Below the pieces are notes generated by a model. The model did not search any database. It was not told where the DNA came from and saw only the letters and a list, made by a program, of their open reading frames with translations. Positions 1 through 5,048 of a stretch of DNA of 7,354 nucleotides are shown here, piece after piece (the first letter of the stretch is position 1; each line of letters starts with the position of its first letter). Both the position numbers and the translations under genes were made by a program. This DNA is from Thermodesulfovibrionales bacterium (lineage in GTDB: Bacteria > Nitrospirota > Thermodesulfovibrionia > Thermodesulfovibrionales > UBA1546). The stretch covers positions 1 to 7,354 of the forward strand of contig JASEHP010000076.1 of the NCBI GenBank assembly GCA_030018605.1, in the 5' to 3' direction.

Positions 1-389
1 GAAATGTGCTTTCAGAGATAAATGTAACGCCCTTCGTGGACGTAATGCTCGTGCTGCTTATAATCTTTATGGTGACAGCGCCATTGCTCCAGCAGGGCAT
101 TGACGTAAACCTCCCGCAGGCAAAAGGCAAAGACCTGCCTCCTGAAGAAAGAATAACGCTTATCGTTAAAAAAGGCGGCATTATTTTTATGAATGACAAA
201 CCGATGTCTATGTCTGAGATAAAGCAGAAGCTTACTGCAATCAGCAAATTAAATCCGAATGTCTTTCTTAAAGCTGATAAGGATGTGCCCTACGGCTTTG
301 TTGTTCAGGTGATGAGCGACATAAAGGAGGCAGGGATAGAGAAACTCGGAATGATAACCGAGCCTAAGATAAAGATAGAAGGGAAATGA
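1..389 (+). CDS. tolR: TolR, proton-motive-force-coupled inner-membrane protein (ExbD/TolR family), 5' partial
   Basis: TolR sits in the inner membrane with TolQ and turns proton flow into force on TolA for outer-membrane constriction and integrity. The reading frame is open to the window's left edge (first full codon at 3-5). A GTG at 6 is in frame but encodes the residue before the conserved LSEINVTPFVDV segment, which in this family follows a short cytoplasmic N-terminus, so the true start lies upstream. The single membrane helix (about VDVMLVLLIIFMV) contains the conserved transmembrane Asp (codon 39-41), the expected proton-carrying residue. It is followed by the periplasmic domain, including the KADKDVPYG stretch. 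Family membership alone does not separate TolR from ExbD, but the tolB-pal neighbours do. The stop overlaps the next start (ATGA, 386-389), so translation is probably coupled. tolQ would be expected just upstream, outside the window. Confidence 0.93.
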   Translation, partial: NVLSEINVTPFVDVMLVLLIIFMVTAPLLQQGIDVNLPQAKGKDLPPEERITLIVKKGGIIFMNDKPMSMSEIKQKLTAISKLNPNVFLKADKDVPYGFVVQVMSDIKEAGIEKLGMITEPKIKIEGK

Positions 390-1060
390 AGGAACCAAGC
401 CTTCCAGCCACGGCATTCTTCTCTTTCTTGCTTCACCTGACCTTTATCTTTACAGCACTGATAACAATTAAAAATGCAAATCATTTTACTCTGCCCTCTG
501 CGTATATTGTAAGCCTCGTCAGCACTGAAGTAAGCGGATCGTTCGCGCGGGGCAAAGAAGGGACAGCGTCACAGATAGAAGAGCCCGAGCAAAAAATGAA
601 GCTGCCTTCAGAGCCTTCAAAAAGCAACGCCTCAGAGGATTCAAAGCAATACATCTCGGACAGAATAGCAGCATTGGAGGCAACAAAAAAGGCAAAGCGC
701 GTTGTTAAGCTGAGAAACATGGTTTCCATCAAGGGCGCTGACAAGCAAGGGAAAGATACAAAAGAAATCTCTCCTCCTGTAAAAAACGGAGGTAATGAAA
801 CTTCAATATTAGAAGGTTATACCGATAGGATTGAAAAAGAGATAAGGCAGCGCTGGGCCTTTCCGGAGGCATGGGGAAAAAACCTTGAGGCAGTAATCTG
901 GGTAACGATAATGTCGAACGGAACTGTTAAGATAAACAGTGTCGAAAAAAGCTCGGGCAATGTTCTCTTTGACCGCTCTGTTCTTAGAGCCATTAATAAA
1001 GCAAGCCCTCTTTCTCCTCCGCCACATGAGATGGAAATAGGATTGGTATTTAAACCATGA
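386..1060 (+). CDS. tolA: TolA/TonB-like energy transducer, compact form with TonB C-terminal domain
   Basis: This is the periplasm-spanning arm that carries TolQR-derived energy to TolB/Pal. The protein is 224 aa. An N-terminal membrane anchor (about residues 8-28) carries Ser13 and His17 in the S-x3-H arrangement typical of TolA/TonB helices that contact TolQ/ExbB. Residues about 50-140 are a polar, Lys/Glu/Pro-rich linker. Residues about 144-224 form a TonB/TolA C-terminal domain (IEKEIRQRWAFP, then VTIMSNGTVKINSVEKSSGN and a FDRSVLRAI stretch). E. coli TolA is about 420 aa with a long Ala/Lys-rich helix, and that long helix is missing here. The start is ATG at 386, overlapping tolR by 4 nt, with only a weak purine-rich site (AGAAGGG ending 2 nt before the ATG). 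The stop overlaps tolB by ATGA. By domain alone it could be called TonB; the operon position argues for the TolA role. Confidence 0.85.
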   Translation: MKEPSLPATAFFSFLLHLTFIFTALITIKNANHFTLPSAYIVSLVSTEVSGSFARGKEGTASQIEEPEQKMKLPSEPSKSNASEDSKQYISDRIAALEATKKAKRVVKLRNMVSIKGADKQGKDTKEISPPVKNGGNETSILEGYTDRIEKEIRQRWAFPEAWGKNLEAVIWVTIMSNGTVKINSVEKSSGNVLFDRSVLRAINKASPLSPPPHEMEIGLVFKP

Positions 1061-2388
1061 AGAAAAGTGTCGGGTGTCAGGTATCGGGTGTCAGTAAAAA
1101 CGGAGCAAAAGATTTCTGCGCTTCTGCTCTGCTGCGCTTTTGCTCTGCTGCGCTTCTGCTGTTTACTGTTTACTGTTTACTGTCTACTGTTGCTGACGCT
1201 AAGATATACATTGACATAACCTCTCCAGCAATAAAAAAACTTCCGATAGCTATTCAGGAATTCAGCGGCACGGAGGGAAAACAGATTGCAGACATCATAA
1301 GGGATGACCTTGAATTTGCAGGTTTTTTCCTCTCCATTGACAGGGCTGCCTACATAGAAAAATCTACCGAGGCATTCAATCCTAAAAACTGGACTGTAAT
1401 CGGCGCAGAGGCTGTCATAAAGGGAACTGTGCACGGAGAACAAAACCTTACAGCAGTTGTATCGCTTTATGATACAAGCGAAGCGAGAGAGGTCTTAAGG
1501 AAAGAATACAAAGGAGCAAGGGCTTCGATACGGCATCTTGGCCACAGCATTGCAGACGATATATACCGGCATATAACAGGCGAAAAAGGCATATTCAGGA
1601 CAAAGGTGGCATTTGTTGCAGAAGATGAGGGCAAAAAGGGTCTTTATACAATGGATTGGGACGGCACAGACATTAAACGGCTTGGAATCAAAGGGAATTT
1701 TGTCCTTAGACCGCACTGGTCGCAAGACGGCAGCAGGATCGTTTACTCATCTGAAAGGGGTGGACAATGGGGAATATATTTGTTAGACTTTACAAAAATG
1801 ACGGAAAAAAAGGTTTTTTCCTCAAGAGGACTTAATATCTCAGGCAATTTTTCCCCTGACGGAGATGAGATTATGTTTTCATCTTCGCAGGATGAGACGT
1901 ATGGTTTATATAATTTAAGATTTTCAGACTCAAAAGTTACACGGATAACCTCTGCAAGATGGATAGAGATCTCGCCTGCTGTTTCGCCTGACGGGAAGCT
2001 GGTTGCATTTGTATCAGACCGCGGCGGGACCCCTCAGATATATATAATGAACAGGAACGGACATGACACAAGAAGGCTGACATTTGAAGGCTCGTATAAT
2101 ACCTCTCCAAGCTGGTCGCCTGAGAACAAGAAGATTGTGTTCGTCGGCAGAGTCTCAGGCAAGCACCAGATTTTCATTATCTCGCCTGACGGCTCAGCGC
2201 TTACCCAACTCACGGACAAATGGAATAACGAAGACCCTTCATTTTCTCCTGATGGAAGATTTATAATATTCTCGTCTGACAGAAACGGAGGCAGCGGCAT
2301 TTACATAATGAGGGCAAACGGAGAATCGCAAAAGAAAATAACACCGCCGTGGTTACGGGCCTTTGGACCAAGGTGGTCGCCAAATTAA
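1057..2388 (+). CDS. tolB: TolB, periplasmic Tol-Pal beta-propeller protein
   Basis: TolB is a soluble periplasmic protein that binds Pal and is displaced or recruited by TolA. The protein is 443 aa. Residues about 49-178 are the TolB N-terminal alpha/beta domain, starting at KIYIDITSPAIKKLPIAI. Residues about 179-443 are a six-bladed propeller, visible as repeated SPDG-type blades: WSQDG (221), FSPDG (265), VSPDG (309), WSPEN (353), FSPDG (396), closed by WSPN at the C-terminus. The export signal is unusual: 48 residues, MKK followed by sequence encoded by three tandem-repeat arrays (1067-1190), with a hydrophobic core about 33-45 and a likely signal peptidase cut after ADA (residues 46-48). 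It contains four Cys and no convincing lipobox. The ATG at 1057 is the only plausible start: it overlaps tolA by ATGA, and no other in-frame start precedes the conserved domain while leaving a signal. No good Shine-Dalgarno is seen, so coupling to tolA is likely. Confidence 0.93.
   Translation: MKKSVGCQVSGVSKNGAKDFCASALLRFCSAALLLFTVYCLLSTVADAKIYIDITSPAIKKLPIAIQEFSGTEGKQIADIIRDDLEFAGFFLSIDRAAYIEKSTEAFNPKNWTVIGAEAVIKGTVHGEQNLTAVVSLYDTSEAREVLRKEYKGARASIRHLGHSIADDIYRHITGEKGIFRTKVAFVAEDEGKKGLYTMDWDGTDIKRLGIKGNFVLRPHWSQDGSRIVYSSERGGQWGIYLLDFTKMTEKKVFSSRGLNISGNFSPDGDEIMFSSSQDETYGLYNLRFSDSKVTRITSARWIEISPAVSPDGKLVAFVSDRGGTPQIYIMNRNGHDTRRLTFEGSYNTSPSWSPENKKIVFVGRVSGKHQIFIISPDGSALTQLTDKWNNEDPSFSPDGRFIIFSSDRNGGSGIYIMRANGESQKKITPPWLRAFGPRWSPN
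1067..1094 (+). repeat. Heptanucleotide tandem array (GTRTCRG)x4 in tolB
   Basis: Four consecutive 7-bp units, GTGTCGG, GTGTCAG, GTATCGG and GTGTCAG, lie 10 nt after the first base of the tolB ATG. They encode the polar stretch SVGCQVSGVS. The unit is not a multiple of three, so gain or loss of one unit would shift the tolB frame. Confidence 0.9.
1092..1168. repeat. Nested inverted repeats (fold-back) within the tolB signal region
   Basis: CAGTAAA (1092-1098) is complementary to TTTACTG (1162-1168, and repeated twice downstream). Inside it, GAGCAAAAG (1103-1111) is exactly complementary to CTTTTGCTC (1137-1145). The two stems are nested, as in small palindromic repeat elements. Whether this DNA or its RNA really folds is inference. 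Confidence 0.6.
1119..1161 (+). repeat. 16-bp tandem repeat, about 2.7 copies, in tolB
   Basis: CGCTTCTGCTCTGCTG (1119-1134) is followed by CGCTTTTGCTCTGCTG (1135-1150, one mismatch) and a partial third copy (1151-1161). The period is not divisible by three, so successive copies are read in different frames (ASALL, then RFCSAAL, then LL). It supplies the start of the hydrophobic core of the TolB signal peptide. Confidence 0.85.
1161..1190 (+). repeat. Heptanucleotide tandem array (GTTTACT)x4 in tolB
   Basis: Three perfect GTTTACT units (1161-1181) are followed by GTCTACT (1182-1188) and a trailing GT. Read in the tolB frame they encode the LFTVYCLLSTV segment, the core of the export signal just before the predicted ADA cleavage site. 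The pattern resembles the heptanucleotide short tandemly repeated sequences known from cyanobacteria, but a direct relationship is not implied. Confidence 0.9.
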
Positions 2389-2394
2389 ATAAAG

Positions 2395-2401
2395 AAGGAG
2401 G
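2395..2401 (+). promoter_or_regulatory. Strong Shine-Dalgarno of pal
   Basis: AAGGAGG lies 4 nt before the ATG at 2406. It is the only near-consensus ribosome binding site in the six-gene plus-strand cluster and it decides the pal start over the longer in-frame ORF beginning at 2349 inside tolB. Confidence 0.85.
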
Positions 2402-2405
2402 TTTT

Positions 2406-2978
2406 ATGAAAAGGATTTTTTTATTGTTTCTGGCTTTTGTTTTAGTTTTCGTTTTTGCAGGATGCGCAAAAAAGGTAGTAACCGCACCTGTTACGCAGGA
2501 AGCGCCAAAGGAAACAGCTCAAAAAGCTGCTCCTGTTGAGCAAACACCGATGAAAGCAGAAGAGCCGGTTACGGTGGCAAAGGCAGAGCCTAAAAAAGTA
2601 GAGACTATGCCGGTAAAGGAAGTTGAGGCAAAATCTTACCAGTTCGGGAATATACTTTTTGATTTTGACAAATACACTATAAGGGAAGATGCAAAGCCGA
2701 CCCTGAAGTCCGTAGCAGACTGGATGATAAAAAATAAGGATGCAAAAATGATCCTTGAAGGGCACTGTGACGAGAGAGGGACTAATGAATACAATCTTGC
2801 CCTCGGAGAAAAAAGGGCAAAATCTGCAAGGGATTACATCGCATCGGCAGGGGTGACAAAAAATAGGCTTGACACAATCAGTTATGGTGAGGAGAAACCC
2901 CTCTGCAAAGAGCAGACCGAAGACTGCTGGCAGAAAAACAGGAGGGTTCAGTTTGTATCAGGGAAAGCAGGCAAGTAA
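2406..2978 (+). CDS. pal: Pal, peptidoglycan-associated outer-membrane lipoprotein
   Basis: Pal is anchored in the outer membrane by lipid and grips peptidoglycan through its OmpA-like domain. It is the terminal partner of TolB/TolA. From ATG 2406 the protein is 190 aa. It has a lipoprotein signal with the modified Cys at residue 20 (FAGC; Phe at -3 is a little unusual for a lipobox), a Lys/Pro/Glu/Ala-rich linker about 21-75, and an OmpA C-terminal domain about 77-187. That domain carries the Pal hallmark LEGHCDERGTNEYNLALGEKRA spread over residues 117-138, including the Asp and Arg expected to hold the diaminopimelate of the wall. An upstream in-frame ATG (2349) would bury the signal peptide behind 19 residues overlapping tolB, so I reject it. 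The gene sits 17 nt after tolB, and its stop is directly followed by the cpoB start. Confidence 0.96.
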   Translation: MKRIFLLFLAFVLVFVFAGCAKKVVTAPVTQEAPKETAQKAAPVEQTPMKAEEPVTVAKAEPKKVETMPVKEVEAKSYQFGNILFDFDKYTIREDAKPTLKSVADWMIKNKDAKMILEGHCDERGTNEYNLALGEKRAKSARDYIASAGVTKNRLDTISYGEEKPLCKEQTEDCWQKNRRVQFVSGKAGK

Positions 2979-3884
2979 GTGAAAAGGTTTATTGTAATTG
3001 TTTTGTTGTTTCTTGCAGGCTGTATAACTGATGACCTTGAAGTAATGAAGGCTGATATTAATCATCTTAAAAAAGATTCCTTTGATATTAAAAAAGAAAC
3101 ATCAGAGACAAAATCCGCATTTAAGACAGAGATTGCCGAGATCAAAGAAAAATCGGCAAAAGAAGACTCGCTTAATGCGATAAGGGAAGGCATGGTGTCG
3201 CTCCGCTCAGAGGTCTCGGGAATCTCAAAAGACCTTCAATCTTTGACAGGAAGGTTTGATGAGAATAAATATTTTATTGACAAGTCTCTGAAAGATAAAT
3301 CTTCAGAGGTGGACCTGTTACGCGCACAGATAACAGCCCTTGAAGCACAGGTGAAGGAGATGCAGTCAAAGCTCTCTTCAAAAACAGATACGGATGCCGC
3401 GCTAAAAGACAAGCCCGATGTAAAAGATGTAAAAAAAGAAAAGAAACCTGAGATTGAAGAGACAAAACCACCGGAAACAAAAACCCCTGAAGTAAAAGAT
3501 CCTGTAAAAGCATATGGGGCAGCCTATACCTCCTTTAGAGACAAAAAATACAAAGAGGCGAGAGAAAAATTTGAGGCGTTTTTGAAAGAGTTTCCGAAAG
3601 AGAAGCTTGCGGGCAATGCCCAGTTCTGGATAGCTGAAACCTATTACGCTGAAGAAGATTACGCAGGCGCAATTGTTGAATATGATGCGCTCCTGAAAAA
3701 TTATCCCAAAAGTGAGAAGGCTCCGGGCTCTCTTTTAAAACAGGGCTATTCATTCATTGAGATGGGAGATAAGAAGGCGGCAAGAGGAATTCTCGAACAG
3801 CTCAAAGAAAAATATCCAAAATCCAAAGAAGCTGCCCTCGCAAAGAAGAAAATAGAGGAGATGAACAAAAAGGGCAAAAAGTAG
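2979..3884 (+). CDS. cpoB: CpoB/YbgF-like Tol-Pal accessory protein, predicted lipoprotein with coiled coil and TPRs
   Basis: CpoB (YbgF) couples Tol-Pal activity to septal peptidoglycan synthesis in the periplasm. The protein is 301 aa, with GTG start immediately after the pal stop and only a weak upstream GCAGG. Residues 1-15 form a lipoprotein signal ending in LAGC (Cys15). Ile at +2 fits outer-membrane sorting rather than inner-membrane retention. Residues about 20-133 are heptad-rich, charged coiled coil, the trimerisation region in this family. Residues 134-174 are a Lys/Glu/Pro/Asp linker. Residues about 175-290 hold three TPR-like units (AYTSFRDKKYKEAREKFEAF; AETYYAEEDYAGAIVEYDAL; GYSFIEMGDKKAARGILEQL), matching the YbgF C-terminal domain. 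E. coli CpoB has a cleaved ordinary signal, so the lipid anchor is a difference. The position after pal supports the identity. Confidence 0.9.
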   Translation: MKRFIVIVLLFLAGCITDDLEVMKADINHLKKDSFDIKKETSETKSAFKTEIAEIKEKSAKEDSLNAIREGMVSLRSEVSGISKDLQSLTGRFDENKYFIDKSLKDKSSEVDLLRAQITALEAQVKEMQSKLSSKTDTDAALKDKPDVKDVKKEKKPEIEETKPPETKTPEVKDPVKAYGAAYTSFRDKKYKEAREKFEAFLKEFPKEKLAGNAQFWIAETYYAEEDYAGAIVEYDALLKNYPKSEKAPGSLLKQGYSFIEMGDKKAARGILEQLKEKYPKSKEAALAKKKIEEMNKKGKK

Positions 3885-4871
3885 ATGAGAGAGCTGAGAG
3901 ATAAATTTAACAGAACAATAGATTACATGCGCATCTCCATCACTGACAGATGCAACCTGCGCTGCGTCTATTGCATGCCTTCTGATGGACTGCGGCTGAT
4001 AGAGCACAAAAAGATTCTGTCTTATGAAGAGATATTAAGAATAATAAGAATAGCATCGGGGCTCGGCGTCAGAAAAATAAGGATAACAGGCGGCGAGCCC
4101 CTGTCAAGAAAAGACATTACAAGCCTGACTTCCTCAATAAAAAATATCCCAGGCATAGAAGACCTCAGCATTACAACAAACGGCATCCTGCTTGAGAAGT
4201 ATGCGGAAAAGCTCATAGAATCAGGCGTTGACAGAGTAAATGTAAGCCTTGATTCGCTCATGCCTGAAAGATTTAAAGAGATAACAAGAGGCGGGGATAT
4301 TAACGTTGTCCTCCGCGGGATAGAGACTGCAAGGAAAAGCGGGATGATGCCTGTCAAGATAAATATGATTCCCATAAAAGGGCTTAACGGCGATGAGATA
4401 ATAGACTTTGCGAAAATAACTCTCAACAGCGATTATCATGTGAGGTTCATAGAGTTCATGCCTTTTGGAAGCCGCGGGTTCTGGAGTGCAGACAAGTACA
4501 TATCCCGCGATGAGATAAAGGCTGCTGTTGAGACCTTGGGTCCGCTTACGCCTGTGCGCGTAAGAAAAAACGGGCCGTCAAAATATTTCAGGCTTAAAGA
4601 TGCGCAAGGCGTCATCGGTTTTATAAGCGCAATAACCCACCATTTCTGCGAAGAGTGCAACCGCCTGAGACTGACTTCAAGCGGAAAACTCAAGCCGTGT
4701 TTATTCTCTGAAACAGAGATTGATTTAAAGCCTGCATTAAGAGGCGGCGCGCCCGATGATGAAATAGAGAGGCTCCTCAGGCTTGCAATTGAGATAAAAC
4801 CGGAAAGGCACAATATCAGCGACAAAAGCGACCTTAATGTCTTTCAGGCAATGTCGCAGATCGGCGGGTAA
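3885..4871 (+). CDS. moaA: MoaA, GTP 3',8-cyclase (molybdenum cofactor biosynthesis)
   Basis: MoaA is a cytoplasmic radical-SAM enzyme that converts GTP to 3',8-cyclo-7,8-dihydro-GTP, the first step to molybdopterin, with MoaC as the next enzyme. The protein is 328 aa, the normal length. The N-terminal SAM cluster is C23-x3-C27-x2-C30, followed by the ITGGEP SAM-binding segment (Gly69-Pro72). The second, substrate-binding cluster is C255-x2-C258-x13-C272. The C-terminus ends in the conserved Gly-Gly that completes the active site. All key residues are present, so it should be functional. The ATG abuts the cpoB stop, with AAGGG 10 nt upstream. The downstream neighbour is a convergent tRNA. No moaC, moaB, moeA or mobA lies in the window, so the linkage to tol-pal looks like a fortuitous operon extension; co-transcription is inferred from the zero spacing. 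Confidence 0.96.
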   Translation: MRELRDKFNRTIDYMRISITDRCNLRCVYCMPSDGLRLIEHKKILSYEEILRIIRIASGLGVRKIRITGGEPLSRKDITSLTSSIKNIPGIEDLSITTNGILLEKYAEKLIESGVDRVNVSLDSLMPERFKEITRGGDINVVLRGIETARKSGMMPVKINMIPIKGLNGDEIIDFAKITLNSDYHVRFIEFMPFGSRGFWSADKYISRDEIKAAVETLGPLTPVRVRKNGPSKYFRLKDAQGVIGFISAITHHFCEECNRLRLTSSGKLKPCLFSETEIDLKPALRGGAPDDEIERLLRLAIEIKPERHNISDKSDLNVFQAMSQIGG

Positions 4872-4884
4872 GTTCATTTCAAAA

Positions 4885-4959
4885 TGGTGGGCGATGGGGG
4901 TATCGAACCCACGACCTCTTCCGTGTGAAGGAAGCGCTCTCCCACTGAGCTAATCGCCC
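4885..4959 (-). tRNA. tRNA-Val (anticodon CAC)
   Basis: The minus strand folds as a 75-nt cloverleaf with CCA encoded. Acceptor GGGCGAT (4953-4959) pairs with ATCGCCC (4889-4895), followed by discriminator A and CCA (4885-4887). The D arm is GCTC/GAGC, and the anticodon stem CTTCC/GGAAG encloses loop TTCACAC, giving anticodon CAC (4925-4927), which reads GUG. The T arm has loop TTCGATA with stem GTGGG against CCCCC, leaving one U-C mismatch at the second pair. It is 13 bp from the convergent moaA stop and downstream of pgk on the same strand, separated from it by the fold-back repeat. No private promoter is obvious. Confidence 0.95.
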
Positions 4960-4962
4960 ATC

Positions 4963-5028
4963 AAAAAAGTGTCAAAGCATCAGAGTATCAAAGTATCAGA
5001 GCATCAAGAACTTTGACCCTTTGACACT
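4963..5028 (-). terminator. Probable intrinsic terminator of gap-pgk, formed by a repeat fold-back
   Basis: Read on the minus strand after the pgk stop, AGTGTCAAAG (5019-5028) is perfectly complementary to CTTTGACACT (4968-4977), and that arm runs into six U (4963-4968). A second inner stem pairs 5010-5016 with 4988-4994 (7 bp). The loop is long and the stems are AT-rich, so efficiency is uncertain. It could also stop moaA transcription approaching from the other side, though no U-tract serves that strand. Confidence 0.5.
4969..5008 (+). repeat. Octanucleotide tandem array (GYRTCARR)x5
   Basis: Five 8-bp units lie in tandem: GTGTCAAA, GCATCAGA, GTATCAAA, GTATCAGA and GCATCAAG. They form the left arm of the fold-back between tRNA-Val and pgk. 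The GTGTC/GTATC core also begins the heptads at 1067-1094 in tolB, and both arrays are preceded by a run of A. Confidence 0.85.
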
Positions 5029-5041
5029 ATGACACTTTGAC
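5011..5041 (-). repeat. Inverted octanucleotide array, right arm of the fold-back
   Basis: Read on the minus strand this is GTCAAAGT, GTCATAGT, GTCAAAGG and GTCAAAG, an 8-bp period array in the opposite orientation to the one at 4969-5008. Because both arms are periodic they can pair in several registers. It ends 7 bp from the pgk stop codon. Confidence 0.8.
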
Positions 5042-5048
5042 GCACTCT

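Noticed and set aside
6..8. GTG as the start of tolR
   Set aside because: The frame is open to the left edge and the conserved LSEINVTPFVDV helix would begin almost at once, without the cytoplasmic N-terminus this family has. The gene is simply cut by the window.
1067..1190. CRISPR-like array
   Set aside because: Units are 7 and 16 bp with no spacers, and lie inside a coding frame.
2349..2405. Upstream ATG giving a longer Pal
   Set aside because: It overlaps tolB, puts 19 residues in front of the lipoprotein signal, and ignores the strong Shine-Dalgarno before the ATG at 2406.
3830..3884. Molybdenum cofactor riboswitch before moaA
   Set aside because: moaA abuts cpoB with no leader, so there is no room for the structured element.
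4022..4825. Long minus-strand open frames opposite moaA
   Set aside because: They are antisense shadows of a gene with all its cysteine motifs intact. Their translations resemble no family and lack ribosome sites.
4969..5041. CRISPR or attachment site next to the tRNA
   Set aside because: The 8-bp contiguous repeats have no spacers. No integrase gene is present, and no duplicated tRNA 3' end is seen in the window.
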